Source of the DNA: Lutimonas vermicola
GTDB taxonomy: Bacteria > Bacteroidota > Bacteroidia > Flavobacteriales > Flavobacteriaceae
Assembly (NCBI RefSeq): GCF_038433205.1
Contig: NZ_JBCDNA010000001.1
Location: 1,116,001 to 1,180,000 of the forward strand
DNA length: 64,000 nt
Direction of reading: 5' to 3'
The notes beneath the pieces were generated by a model. That model did no database searches, had not been told where the DNA came from, and worked only from the letters and a program-made list of their open reading frames with translations. This document shows positions 16,951 through 25,413 of this stretch, in pieces; the first letter of the stretch is position 1, and each line of letters begins with the position of its first letter. Both the position numbers and the translations under genes were made by a program.

Positions 16951-18738
16951 CTAATCATCAATATACGATATTGGGCTTATACCAATATTTCCTGCCATAT
17001 CTAAGGTCATAAACTTTATTTTATTATTGGGTGAAGCTTGATTAAATGGAACTCCGACTGCCGTGATTGTTTGAAAATCTGTTGATCCGTCCAATCCGTC
17101 AATTGAAGCATCCCCACATAAAAGGTTTGAAGATGGTATGATTTCGCTATTCATTTCTTCCGGTGTTTTCCAGTACAATTTACAACCAGCTTTGCCAGTG
17201 TAATCCCAAAACCCCAAGTGAATAGCATAAAGTGAGTCTTTTTCCAGGTATATTCCAATTCCTCTTTGTGTCCCCATGCTAAAATCACCATGATCCCAAA
17301 CAATCAATTTATTGTTGACCATCAAGAAACCAGAATCGTCTGCATCCAGATAAAAATAATATGTTCCGCTTTTTTCTACCGTCTTCACCCAACCAATCCA
17401 TTCGGCAGACCAGTAATCTTCATTGATTTCATCCCCGGGGTCAAACCCATTTGCAAAATCTATTTTAGCGTCTACCCTTTCCAGCGCCACATCACCTTGC
17501 CAATAAGAATAGTTTTCGGTTTCAGGACGATTTTTAGTGCCCTTGCCTTCATAAATGACCTTATTGTTTTTATTCCTGTAAAATCCTTTTAGGCCCTTGG
17601 TTCCATTCCACGTTTTTCCTCCATCGGAGGAATGAATGTATTGCGGGTTGGTTTTTGTGTTGAGCCCGGGTGCCACATCACGCACTTTAATACTATAACC
17701 CAAGGTGTTTTTTGCTTTGTCACCGGCAAGGGAAAGATCGGACCATGCTTCTGGAGCTGTATCGTCGTACATAACGAATGGCCCGCGAATTATGTCGTCT
17801 TTTCTAGCTCTGAAACAAGGGGGGCTTGGCATTTCATAAGGATGAAAACCCCATAATTTACATTTGTTTATTCCTCCTAATTTGTCCAGGTATTTTACTT
17901 GTGGGGGATAAATGTCCTGGGGAAAGGGCTCAATTAAAAACGGTCCTTCTTCTTCTGGAACAAAGTCTTTTCCCCCAATCCATGACTCAGGATTGTCCCA
18001 TACAAAATGTGACGGAAATGACCAGATCACCTCTACTTTAGTTACCCAGTCATTACCTCCTTCTTCCCTTAGGTCATATAGGGCCTGACTGGCTATCCTG
18101 CCCAATGCTCCGTGATCAGAAGGAGTATCTAAAAAATCGGGGATCATTACACAATCGGGTTTGTATGTGGTATATAGCCTTTTTATATCTTCAGATAACG
18201 AGGCATAGGTATAAGGTACACTTTCCTTATAAGCCAGGCCATAACAATATTTTGGAGCGTCTACTGTATAGGGTGACTCATTCTTTTTGGTTATTGGGTT
18301 AAGGTATTGTAAATTTCTGTTTTCCCACATGGCAAAGGTTCCTCCATCCGGGTAGCCCAAGAAAATGAGATTGTTAACAGTATCAAGCCCTAATGAGGCC
18401 AGCCCGGGAGTACTTCTGTATGCCATTCGGTCGTATCCGCGGTCTATCATATCTATAATGCCATTCTTATCAAAGTCTTTGGCATCCGGGCTATTTCTCC
18501 AATCCGGATAGGTCCATTTGTTCGCATCTCCGGCTGTCGCAATAACAACAATCAAAGTATCTGTGGATTGAATCCTATCAAATATCCACCCGGATTTAAA
18601 ATATATTTCATCATCCGGGTGAGCATGTATGAACATATAAACTTTACCATATACTTCAGTCATATTCAGACAAGAAATGATTGCCGATAAAACTATTAAA
18701 TTGATGATTTTTCGAAAATCTTTAGTAGTTGCTGGCAT
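16951..18738 (-). CDS. PIG-L deacetylase fused to a PA14-type domain
   Basis: 595 residues with a signal peptide (about 1-31). A PIG-L/LmbE N-acetylglucosaminyl deacetylase domain follows. The zinc-binding HAHPDDE is at 38-44 and the later DTPSDHGALGR supplies the third ligand. These enzymes remove acetyl groups from N-acetylglucosamine units. The segment from about 435 to 545 (DYWSAEWIGWV, SGTYYFYLDADDSGFLMVNN, DSLYAIHLGFWDYTGKAGCKLYW) has the PA14 pattern, a beta-barrel often used to bind carbohydrate. Export plus PA14 suggests action on extracellular or envelope glycans. It is the longest gene in the array. Confidence 0.88.
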   Translation of the reverse strand: MPATTKDFRKIINLIVLSAIISCLNMTEVYGKVYMFIHAHPDDEIYFKSGWIFDRIQSTDTLIVVIATAGDANKWTYPDWRNSPDAKDFDKNGIIDMIDRGYDRMAYRSTPGLASLGLDTVNNLIFLGYPDGGTFAMWENRNLQYLNPITKKNESPYTVDAPKYCYGLAYKESVPYTYASLSEDIKRLYTTYKPDCVMIPDFLDTPSDHGALGRIASQALYDLREEGGNDWVTKVEVIWSFPSHFVWDNPESWIGGKDFVPEEEGPFLIEPFPQDIYPPQVKYLDKLGGINKCKLWGFHPYEMPSPPCFRARKDDIIRGPFVMYDDTAPEAWSDLSLAGDKAKNTLGYSIKVRDVAPGLNTKTNPQYIHSSDGGKTWNGTKGLKGFYRNKNNKVIYEGKGTKNRPETENYSYWQGDVALERVDAKIDFANGFDPGDEINEDYWSAEWIGWVKTVEKSGTYYFYLDADDSGFLMVNNKLIVWDHGDFSMGTQRGIGIYLEKDSLYAIHLGFWDYTGKAGCKLYWKTPEEMNSEIIPSSNLLCGDASIDGLDGSTDFQTITAVGVPFNQASPNNKIKFMTLDMAGNIGISPISYIDD

Positions 18739-18907
18739 AATATTTTTATAATTTAATTTCCAGAATGATTTTACTCATGAATTGGAACTTTTTTATCCTG
18801 ATTAATTCTCATGTTGTTTAGATAAACAATAATCTAAAACCCTGTTGAATAATTTCCTTCTATGTTAAGTCAGACTGGCTATAACGTCTGGTTTAACTAA
18901 TGGTTTG

Positions 18908-18925
18908 TCCCGATAGCTATCGGGA
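18908..18925. repeat. 18-bp perfect palindrome TCCCGATAGCTATCGGGA
   Basis: A perfect 9+9 palindrome at the edge of element 3. Imperfect copies occur at 15513-15530, 16486-16503 and 23736-23752, each touching or inside an attC-like element. I recognise this palindrome as a common dispersed repeat in flavobacterial genomes. Confidence 0.85.
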
Positions 18926-18928
18926 TGA

Positions 18929-19055
18929 AGTACAACTTAATTGCATTGTTGAAGCACCTAATTTAACAAAAATGGATCGAACCAGAAGAATATCCGCAGG
19001 GTTTTCAGAGTACACACAGACCCAGATCATTAATTATACACTGTATTGTGCTTTT
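18929..19055 (-). repeat. attC-like spacer element 3
   Basis: Minus-strand reading: R''-like GCACAAT, spacer ACA, arm GTGTATAATTAATG; at the far end CAATGCAATTAA then core GTTGTAC followed by TTCAT. The cores GCACAA / GTTGTAC are complementary with one mismatch. The stop of the gene upstream (19110) is about 55 bases away. Confidence 0.5.
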
Positions 19056-19109
19056 GTACTTTTTACATCTTTTTGTTTATGAAATGAATTGTGGTTTATC
19101 AATACCCAA

Positions 19110-19517
19110 TTATTCTTTATCAAATCCATCAACAATGACTCCTCCCATAGATGCCGGAAAACCAAGTATTATTATTCTTTTAAATGCAATTATCGGTTCG
19201 TCTAAAATTGGCATTCTGTTAAGTGCAAATAGTACAATAAAAACGATAATAAGGGCAACTCCATAATCAATTATGATTCGAAAAATAAAATGGGATAATC
19301 TGTGCTTTATTTGTCCCTGAAATATTCCCTGAATAGAGTACAGACTTATAAATAATAACGATAAAAAAATAAGCACAATTACGTTAAGTGCAGGTAAGGT
19401 TTCACTGAGCCTCCAAGATTCTTCTGAGAATGCCACGGGAACAGTCAATGCAGACGATCCAACTATGACCTGAACAATGTCTTCTGTGTTGATATATTTT
19501 TTGAAAGATTTAGTCAT
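19110..19517 (-). CDS. Small integral membrane protein, DUF2391-like
   Basis: 135 residues with three or four hydrophobic segments (LNVIVLIFLSLLFISLYSI, IDYGVALIIVFIVLFALN, ILGFPASMGGVIVDGF). The N-terminus NTEDIVQVIVGSSALTVPVAFSEESW and the C-terminal FPASMGGVIVD resemble the DUF2391 family of putative membrane proteins, whose function is unknown. It forms one unit of the array between elements 3 and 4. Confidence 0.75.
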   Translation of the reverse strand: MTKSFKKYINTEDIVQVIVGSSALTVPVAFSEESWRLSETLPALNVIVLIFLSLLFISLYSIQGIFQGQIKHRLSHFIFRIIIDYGVALIIVFIVLFALNRMPILDEPIIAFKRIIILGFPASMGGVIVDGFDKE

Positions 19518-19574
19518 TTTATTTATATAATTTACGCCTCTGTTTGTATTAAATATTTAATAGTTCCTGCATGA

Positions 19575-19711
19575 AGTACAAGGGTCTTGGCTATAATTTC
19601 GTTACTGAATGTTACGCAAGTATCATTGCGCCGTAACCATAAATTTAGCAAAAAGGCTTGAAATTCCGATTAGGAATTCAGCCGTAAGGAACTATAACCC
19701 TTGTGGCAGCC
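19575..19711 (-). repeat. attC-like spacer element 4
   Basis: Minus-strand reading: GCCACAAGGGTTATAG at one end and TATAGCCAAGACCCTTGTAC at the other. ACAAGGGT pairs perfectly with ACCCTTGT, and a TATAG block is present in both ends. It starts six bases after the stop of the frameshifted GNAT gene. Confidence 0.5.
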
Positions 19712-19716
19712 AGTTT

Positions 19717-20182
19717 TTATTTCCTCCATTTTATCTTTACAGCGGATATTTTTTCAAGTTCCAGTCTGACTTTTTCCAACCTTTTAAATCCGTTTTTTAA
19801 ATAAAAATCCATTGGTGATCTGTAAATTTCTCCATTTTTTTTTCTGTCGCTGTTATGGTCAATTACCCAACCACTTAAATCAATTTCTTTTTCTTTTGCA
19901 ATATTTAGAAGTCTTGTACCAAGTCCTTTCGAGTGAAGTTTTGAATCTATAATTATAACAAACCATTTTTCATTCTCTCGTATAAAGTCAAAATACCAAC
20001 CTTTTATTTTTTTTTTTATTATTAATCATTAAAATATGAGATTGTCCCGTCAAGTTTTCAAGATAATTTTCAAAATCCTGCAGAGTTTTATAACTCAATT
20101 TTTCAGGGTATTCGTTATTCCAAAGATTAAGAACTTCTTCTTTGTTGGTTTTTGATAGTTCTTTCAGTTTTATAAATTCCAC
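19717..20182 (-). pseudogene. GNAT acetyltransferase with frameshift in a poly-A tract
   Basis: The first 55 codons (MEFIKLKELSKTNKEEVLNL...SHILMINN) run into a tract of eleven A. After it the frame changes, giving an early stop in the first frame. The other frame continues KIKGWYFDFIRENEKWFVIII, SKLHSKGLGTRLLNIAKEKE (acetyl-CoA-binding loop), SPMDFYLKNGFKRLEKVRLE and IKWRK, ending at 19717. Together they make a normal GNAT of about 154 residues. The break is a single-base change in a homopolymer, so it may be a real lesion, programmed slippage or a sequencing error. Confidence 0.8.
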
Positions 20183-20216
20183 TTTTCAATTCTGGTTTGT
20201 TAAATTGGCTCTGTGA

Positions 20217-20386
20217 TTGCATAAGATTAGTTGTGTGGTTTAATCAACTAATTTAGCAAATACAAACCGAACCTGCCAGCCGGCAGGCTGGTAGAAAATC
20301 CGCAAGACAGGAACACAGCGAACTGACGCCAGCAATTTTCGTAAATAGGCTTGCACTAGCAATTAATTTTATACGGTGTTACAATT
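20217..20386 (-). repeat. attC-like spacer element 5
   Basis: Minus-strand 5' end: TGTAACACCGTATAAAATTAATTGC (core TGTAAC, spacer, arm GTATAAAATTA), placed eight bases after the stop of the gene at 20392. The other end (CACACAACTAATCTTATGC) is less regular. The interior shares GAACTGACGCCAGCAATTTTC with the loops of elements 6 and 11. It also contains a CCTGCC-AGCC-GGCAGG palindrome at 20272-20287. Confidence 0.5.
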
Positions 20387-20391
20387 GTTTT

Positions 20392-20913
20392 TCAAAGCCT
20401 TTCAGTCTTATCAGCGGCCATGCCACCGAGTATCAACCAAGTATTGCCAAATTTTTTCCATGTGTGAGTAATCTTAAATGTTTTTTTCTCTAAAACATTA
20501 TTTTGCTCGTCTGTCAAAATTTGATCAAAGTCATAAAATACAATTACCACATCAGCAATAGAATTCACTGCTTTTCTATAAAGTTTAAAACTATATATCC
20601 GGCTTTTATCTTCGTGTAATTCTGGAATCCAGGATGCTATTTTACTTTTATCAGAAACTCCGTCACCAAAGCTTGGATACCCGGTAAAATCATTGTGCCA
20701 AAGATTTTTGTAAGCAATCGTGTCATTTTTCATTACATAATCCCAGTACAGCTCTTCCATTCGCCAGACTTCGTTTTCGAGATCCTCTTTTTTAATTTCA
20801 GGCAAAGTTGCTTGTGTATTTTCTGATTCCCTATTTTTTTTATTACAACTGGTTATTGTAACCGATAGGAATAGCGCAAATGTAACTGGAAGTATTAATT
20901 TATGTGATTTCAT
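20392..20913 (-). CDS. NTF2/SnoaL-like lipoprotein
   Basis: 173 residues. The signal peptide has a lipobox (TITSC, Cys23). The mature part is a DUF4440/SnoaL-type NTF2 fold: LENEVWRMEELYWDYVMKNDTIAYKNLWHNDFTGYPSFGDG, then SFKLYRKAVNSIADVVIVFYDFDQ, ending KITHTWKKFGNTWLILGGMAA, the usual HTWxKxxxxWxIxxGM end strand. No catalytic function is assigned to these lipoproteins. It is one array unit between elements 5 and 6. Confidence 0.85.
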   Translation of the reverse strand: MKSHKLILPVTFALFLSVTITSCNKKNRESENTQATLPEIKKEDLENEVWRMEELYWDYVMKNDTIAYKNLWHNDFTGYPSFGDGVSDKSKIASWIPELHEDKSRIYSFKLYRKAVNSIADVVIVFYDFDQILTDEQNNVLEKKTFKITHTWKKFGNTWLILGGMAADKTERL

Positions 20914-20981
20914 ATAGTTTCTTCTTATATTTTGCCTACTCTAATCGGTTTTCAGCTTACCCGTTTGTTTCCTTAAATTAT

Positions 20982-21130
20982 TGCCAACGATATTGGCTAT
21001 GAGTAGTTGCCTGGATTAGTACTTAACTTTGCAAGTGCACAGCAAACTGACTCGAGCGGAGCTAACTGGCGCAGCAATTTTCAGAAGCAGGCGAGAACAA
21101 GATATTACTTACAGCCATTGTTGTGCTTTC
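20982..21130 (-). repeat. attC-like spacer element 6 (clearest)
   Basis: Minus-strand reading: core GCACAAC, spacer AAT, arm GGCTGTAAGTA; then a 100-base interior; then arm TACTCATAGCC, spacer AATATC, core GTTGGCA. The arms match in 9 of 11 positions (GGCTGTAAGTA versus GGCTATGAGTA after reverse complement). The core YAAC pairs with GTTG. This R-spacer-L order with unequal spacers is that of attC. The stop codon of the DUF6090 gene at 21109 lies inside the arm. Confidence 0.6.
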
Positions 21131-21837
21131 GTTATTTGTTGGTTATATCTATCTAGTGTTCTTAATAGTTCATTACATTCCTTAAAAGCATTTGTAACCG
21201 ATTTTACTCTTCCATTGGCAAAATTCTTTCTAATTGTATTTGCCAATTTTGGTTCTTGCAATAGCGCTTTTACCTCTTCATTTGAATAATCACTAATATT
21301 TTTCAAATTAGCTTTAGCTATCATAAATATTTCACGAGTGGATTCTCGATAAAGGTTTTCATCTTGAGTGAAAAGTTCATAAGTATAATAGATATCGACA
21401 ATTTGTTTTCTGATGGCTTCATTTCTTATAATCTTGAGATGGCCATTACTTTTCATTTCATCAATAATTGATGTGCTAGGTGAAAAAATCTTGTAAGGGT
21501 TCCATTGGTATTTAAAGTATACTGACAACGAGTCTAATTTATAATCGTGTTGGTTTAAATATTCCATTATCGAATCTTTGGCATCTGACGCACGTAATGC
21601 TTCTTTATAGAGGTTGTGAAGACTAGTAGAATCCTTTTTTAGATTATTTGTTAAATCTGTGATATATCTTATCTCAAGATTTCTGTTATAGTTGTCTTGC
21701 TGCCAATTATTTATGGATAAGGCAATCAAAATTCCAAAAACTACTAATACGATTTCCCCAATGGCGTATAGCAGATATTTGCTGAACTTATTTTCAGTAA
21801 GCATATTTTGTCGAATTCTCCTAAAGAAGTTTATCAT
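21109..21837 (-). CDS. DUF6090 family membrane protein
   Basis: 242 residues. Basic head MINFFRRIRQNMLTENKFSKYLLYAIGEIVLVV, one membrane helix (about 26-45, ending INNWQQD), then a soluble, mostly helical region. It contains the family-typical SPSTSIIDEMKSNGHLKIIRNEAIRKQIVDIYYTYE. The last seven residues, TKAQQWL, and the stop are encoded by the left arm of attC-like element 6, so the reading frame ends inside the spacer repeat. Function is unknown; a single-pass membrane protein with an extracytoplasmic domain is predicted. Confidence 0.88.
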   Translation of the reverse strand: MINFFRRIRQNMLTENKFSKYLLYAIGEIVLVVFGILIALSINNWQQDNYNRNLEIRYITDLTNNLKKDSTSLHNLYKEALRASDAKDSIMEYLNQHDYKLDSLSVYFKYQWNPYKIFSPSTSIIDEMKSNGHLKIIRNEAIRKQIVDIYYTYELFTQDENLYRESTREIFMIAKANLKNISDYSNEEVKALLQEPKLANTIRKNFANGRVKSVTNAFKECNELLRTLDRYNQQITKAQQWL

Positions 21838-21859
21838 CGGTTATTGGTTGGTTTGAATG

Positions 21860-22000
21860 AAGCACAACGTGTTTGGATATGATTTTGTAGGATGTTTCAG
21901 TTACTAAATTAGCAAATTAATCACTGATAGAATATTCCCCAGGAATATTCTTAAGTCGGCCGTGAACAGGCAATTACTTGCAGCCATTGTTGTGCTTTCG
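21860..22000 (-). repeat. attC-like spacer element 7
   Basis: Minus-strand reading: core GCACAAC, spacer AAT, arm GGCTGCAAGTAATTG; far end arm AATCATATCC, spacer AAACAC, core GTTGTGC. The two cores are perfectly complementary over seven bases. The first 33 bases match the corresponding end of element 6 with one mismatch (21973-22005 against 21104-21136). The element ends about 20 bases before the DUF6090 start at 21837. Confidence 0.6.
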
Positions 22001-22053
22001 TTATTCTTCTCATTCTACTTCAATTGTTCAAAGAATTTTATCCTAAAAAAAAA

Positions 22054-22863
22054 TTACGGGTTAGATACCTCTAATAAATTTAACAATTCCTCATTCCCAT
22101 TTAGCTTTCGTTTGTAAAGCCCAATTTTTAGATAAAGGTCAGAAGTTCGTCCAATTGCAGCAGTTAATAGAGCATTACTCTCGAGTAGTTTAGTTTCGTG
22201 TAAAAATGAAATGCATTTTGAAATCTCCTCTTGAGTAAGGTTTGGGTTACAATTTTCTATAATTGCGTTTCCACCTATTTGTTGATCAACTTCTGTCCAG
22301 ATTTCACATGCTTCTCGAATTTTTTCCTGAACACCCATAGAAATATGACTTCTAACCAATTCTCGATATTCGGTATCTTTATACCAAACTTTCAAATACA
22401 CATCAGTTTCATCATAATAAAGTCCAATTCTCTTACGAAGGTTTTCATTTGGGATAAGTTTTATATTTCCTGTGGAAATTAGTTCGTCATAAGTATCACG
22501 CACATTGCGATACCGCCATTGTTGAGTGGCTTGATAGACATCAATTAAAAATTGAGAATCCAAGACATCTGAATTATTGGATAAGGTATTTACGACATTT
22601 TTAGCATGTTCTTCTACTTTCGTGTAGTATGAAATCCTTTCCTTTAGCATTATTTTTTCATTTAACAGATCTTCCCTTAAGCGTTCATGAAAGCTTTCAG
22701 CCTCCATTTTTGCAATGCGATCCTGATTCCAGTTATTCACTTGCAATGCAATTAAAATCCCAATTACAACAAGTACAATTTCTCCTATTGCATATTTTAA
22801 ATACTTACCTGTTTTGTTTTCCATAATCAGATTTTGGCGAATCCGCCTGAAGAATTTAATCAT
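22054..22863 (-). CDS. DUF6090 family membrane protein
   Basis: 269 residues. Head MIKFFRRIRQNLIMENKTGKYLKYAIGEIVLVV and one membrane helix ending LQVNNWNQDRIAKME. The extracytoplasmic helical part has the family block YDELISTGNIKLIPNENLRKRIGLYYDE. It is preceded by a 34-codon frame (22856-22960) that begins with a variant of the same MIKFFR start and overlaps its start codon. It forms a two-gene unit with the DUF6090 gene upstream at 22957, with no attC-like element between them. Confidence 0.88.
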   Translation of the reverse strand: MIKFFRRIRQNLIMENKTGKYLKYAIGEIVLVVIGILIALQVNNWNQDRIAKMEAESFHERLREDLLNEKIMLKERISYYTKVEEHAKNVVNTLSNNSDVLDSQFLIDVYQATQQWRYRNVRDTYDELISTGNIKLIPNENLRKRIGLYYDETDVYLKVWYKDTEYRELVRSHISMGVQEKIREACEIWTEVDQQIGGNAIIENCNPNLTQEEISKCISFLHETKLLESNALLTAAIGRTSDLYLKIGLYKRKLNGNEELLNLLEVSNP

Positions 22864-22960
22864 ATCTTTTGCTTTTTAGACCTGTACACCGCCTGGTTCC
22901 TACGTGTCGAAGGCTGCCAAACCTGTTCTTTCCATTCGACCTTCTAAAGAATGTAATCAT
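22856..22960 (-). CDS. Possible 34-residue leader frame with duplicated DUF6090 start
   Basis: ATG overlaps the stop of the upstream DUF6090 gene (GAATGA) and the frame closes at TAA over the start of the next DUF6090 gene (ATGATTAA). It begins MITFFRRSNGK, a variant of the MIKFFR start of the genes on either side, then turns into a basic sequence unrelated to the family. A homologous 30-codon frame precedes the DUF6090 gene at 27658-28395. It could be a translational coupling leader or the scar of a repeat inserted into a gene start. Confidence 0.4.
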   Translation of the reverse strand: MITFFRRSNGKNRFGSLRHVGTRRCTGLKSKRYD

Positions 22961-23721
22961 TCGCCATAGGTTTTAAGTTCATAGATTATCAAATTTTCAA
23001 GTTCTTCTGCCTTTGTAATTATTATACTACTTATATAATCAATATTCACCGAGGTATAAAATGAGATATGCTTTACGCTTTTATAGAATTCTGTATCCTC
23101 TGCAATGCTACTGAGATTGAAACGTACTTCCTTATTCAATATGGCATGATTAAGATTTTCTACATTAGAACCTTCAGGCATTCCATTGAGGTGGCCTATC
23201 GCTAGCCTTTCAGTTTCTTTTAAGCCAAGATTATAAGATGATATAATTTGCCAATAATCTTCAACTTGAGTTTGATAGTTAGCTAAGGCCTTTTTAAGAC
23301 TTTCTGATTTAATATATGATAGTTTGCCTGAACTGACAATTTCATTATAAGTTGGAAACGATTGAGAATAATCAATTATCCAACCCACCCGGGTTATGGC
23401 TGTAATAAACATCGCAGAATCAGCTACTCTTTGTTCCTTGAGGGATTTAAGGACAAAATCTGCCCATTCTTTTCGCTGCCTTAGGCCGTTTTGTTGTTCT
23501 TTTAGTTTACTGATGTTTGCTACAATGTCTAACTTAAGATTACTCAACAAGACCTTGGTTTCTTTATGTTCAATACGGTCCTGATTCCAATTGTTGATTT
23601 GCAAGGCAATTAATATTCCTATAACAACTAGAATTATTTCGCCAAGCGCATAAATCAAATATTTACTGAATTTATTTTCAGTCAGCATTTTTTGCCTAAT
23701 ATTTCTAAAGAATTTTATCAT
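22957..23721 (-). CDS. DUF6090 family membrane protein
   Basis: 254 residues. Head MIKFFRNIRQKMLTENKFSKYLIYALGEIILVV, membrane helix ending LQINNWNQDRIEHKE, then a helical region with the conserved SFPTYNEIVSSGKLSYIKSESLKKALANYQTQVEDYW. The start is set by ATG at the MIKFF motif. It is preceded by the AACCAATAACCAATG leader shared by several family members. Element 8 lies directly upstream, so the gene starts right at the end of an attC-like site, as cassette genes do. Confidence 0.88.
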   Translation of the reverse strand: MIKFFRNIRQKMLTENKFSKYLIYALGEIILVVIGILIALQINNWNQDRIEHKETKVLLSNLKLDIVANISKLKEQQNGLRQRKEWADFVLKSLKEQRVADSAMFITAITRVGWIIDYSQSFPTYNEIVSSGKLSYIKSESLKKALANYQTQVEDYWQIISSYNLGLKETERLAIGHLNGMPEGSNVENLNHAILNKEVRFNLSSIAEDTEFYKSVKHISFYTSVNIDYISSIIITKAEELENLIIYELKTYGE

Positions 23722-23735
23722 TGGTTATTGGTTTG

Positions 23736-23752
23736 TCCCGATAGCTATTGTG
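23736..23752. repeat. Degenerate copy of the TCCCGATAG palindrome
   Basis: TCCCGATAGCTATTGTGA, with the right half mutated, sits directly against the left edge of element 8. This is the same position that the perfect copy holds next to element 3. Confidence 0.6.
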
Positions 23753-23757
23753 ATGAA

Positions 23758-23955
23758 GCATAACGGTTTGTGTATGAATCGAAGTGTTCAAAAAGACGCT
23801 AATTTTTCTGATAAACACAGAGCCGAATTTTTATGTTTTGTTTTTAACTTATCAATCCTAAAAGCCAAATTTAAAAATTTGGCAGTATTCCCAAATAAAC
23901 ACAAACCTTTTGGAAAGCACTTATTAGCTAAGTTTTAAACGCAATGTTATGGGCA
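23758..23955 (-). repeat. attC-like spacer element 8
   Basis: Minus-strand reading: core CCATAAC, spacer ATT, arm GCGTTTAAA; far end arm TTCATACAC, spacer AAACC, core GTTATGC followed by TTCAT. GTTATGC and CATAAC are cores also seen in Vibrio-type attC sites. The element begins about ten bases after the serine hydrolase stop at 23965. Confidence 0.55.
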
Positions 23956-23964
23956 GTTTTTGAT

Positions 23965-25413
23965 TTACCATCCAAAAGCAACAATTTGATTATTTTCATT
24001 GAATTGCAGGTCAAAACATGGGGTTAATTCGACAACTTTTCCATCTTGCGATTCCAAAACAATATCGAAGCTCATATCCCCATATTCCAAAATATGTTTC
24101 AATCGATATCCCAAAAACTCTTTCTGCATGTCCTTAATCCACATTCTGAATCTTCGTTCTCTTTCTTTACTTGCCAAATGACTCGTGATGAAATCATCAA
24201 TATTTTCATCGCTCTTCATAATAAGTTTTACAAATTGATTAATAATTTCAAGTTGTTTATTTACAATATCGCTGCCATCGTGTTTGATACTATTCATTTT
24301 AGGAACAACAGGAGTGTAATTTTCGCTAAAAAGAAGTTGCTCTATTTCCCATGCTACAATTTGAGTATCGTATCTTAATTCATTGGTCATATATATGATT
24401 ACTGTGTCTTCTTCTGGCAGTTGCAGGAAATCGGCATAAAAAACACCATTTGAGCCATTGTGTGCAATAATTTTCGTATTTCTGTCACCATTCATTATTG
24501 TCCATCCATATGCATAGTGTGAATCTCCTGATTCATTTTCTTTTACATGGGGAAAAGTGAGTTGCTCAAATGATTTTTTGGAAATAATTTTATTTTCTTT
24601 TAAAGCAATATACCATTTATACAAATCAGAAGGATTGGAGAGTATTCCACCATTCCCCTTTAAATGCCATGATATTTGATTTGAATCTGCTTGCCATTTT
24701 AAAAGGTGGGTTCCCCAATCTTCCCCGCATTTATAACCGTGAGCAATTTGGGTTGTATCCCATCTTGGGAAAAGATAACCCGTATGTTCCATACCTGCTT
24801 CTTGAAAAAGATTTTTCTGCAAATAGGTTTCATAATCTGATTGGGAAATATTTTCAATTATCATAGCCAAAATACTGTAACCTACATTGGAATAACTATA
24901 CTGTTTTCCTGGTTCAAAATCCAATGGTGAATTGTAAACTTGATTTAAAAACTCCTCCTTCGAAATGGGAACGAAATCCACTCCGTAATCAAGATTTCCA
25001 ACTATGCCCGAAGAATGTGTTAGTAATTGATGAATAGTAATATTTTGTTTGTCCTTGGGCACATCTTCAAAAAATTTATAAATAGAATCGTTTACCGATA
25101 ATTTTAATCCCTCTTGTAATTTTAGAATAGCAGTTGCTGTAAACTGTTTTGTTAATGAACCCGTTGTGAAAATGGTTTCTTCAGTTACAGGAAGTTTCTC
25201 AGTTTTGTTTCTTAGTCCAACTCCACCAGAGTAAAGTATATTTCCATCTTTGGCGACTAAAACGCTTGCTGAAAGTCCATTTATATTACACTCGTCAATA
25301 TAGGATTCAAGCCTGTTTTCCAAAGAGTTTTCTGTGCCGATTGAGTTGGTTTTGTTTTTACAAGAAACACAAAGAGTTAGAATTATTACTATTATTGAAA
25401 TGTATTTTTTCAT
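23965..25413 (-). CDS. Serine hydrolase (class C beta-lactamase fold) lipoprotein
   Basis: 482 residues. Lipobox LCVSC (Cys18). The beta-lactamase/penicillin-binding-like domain spans about 32-365. The SxxK motif is Ser86-Leu-Thr-Lys89 in TTGSLTKQ, the YxN motif is Tyr174-Ser-Asn176, and the third motif is HNGSNG near 325. These enzymes include DD-peptidases, esterases and lactamases. A C-terminal region of about 100 residues (DSNENI..., ending FNENNQIVAFGW) matches the small domain that follows many Bacteroidetes copies. It is unlikely to be a resistance enzyme on this evidence. One array unit. Confidence 0.9.
   Translation of the reverse strand: MKKYISIIVIILTLCVSCKNKTNSIGTENSLENRLESYIDECNINGLSASVLVAKDGNILYSGGVGLRNKTEKLPVTEETIFTTGSLTKQFTATAILKLQEGLKLSVNDSIYKFFEDVPKDKQNITIHQLLTHSSGIVGNLDYGVDFVPISKEEFLNQVYNSPLDFEPGKQYSYSNVGYSILAMIIENISQSDYETYLQKNLFQEAGMEHTGYLFPRWDTTQIAHGYKCGEDWGTHLLKWQADSNQISWHLKGNGGILSNPSDLYKWYIALKENKIISKKSFEQLTFPHVKENESGDSHYAYGWTIMNGDRNTKIIAHNGSNGVFYADFLQLPEEDTVIIYMTNELRYDTQIVAWEIEQLLFSENYTPVVPKMNSIKHDGSDIVNKQLEIINQFVKLIMKSDENIDDFITSHLASKERERRFRMWIKDMQKEFLGYRLKHILEYGDMSFDIVLESQDGKVVELTPCFDLQFNENNQIVAFGW

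Larger units (their letters stand above)
18739..19109. other. Spacer between PIG-L gene and DUF2391-like gene
   Basis: The spacer holds the TCCCGATAGCTATCGGGA palindrome (18908-18925), attC-like element 3 (18929-19055) and a further core-like GGCTATAACG at about 18878. I see no gene in it. Confidence 0.6.
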
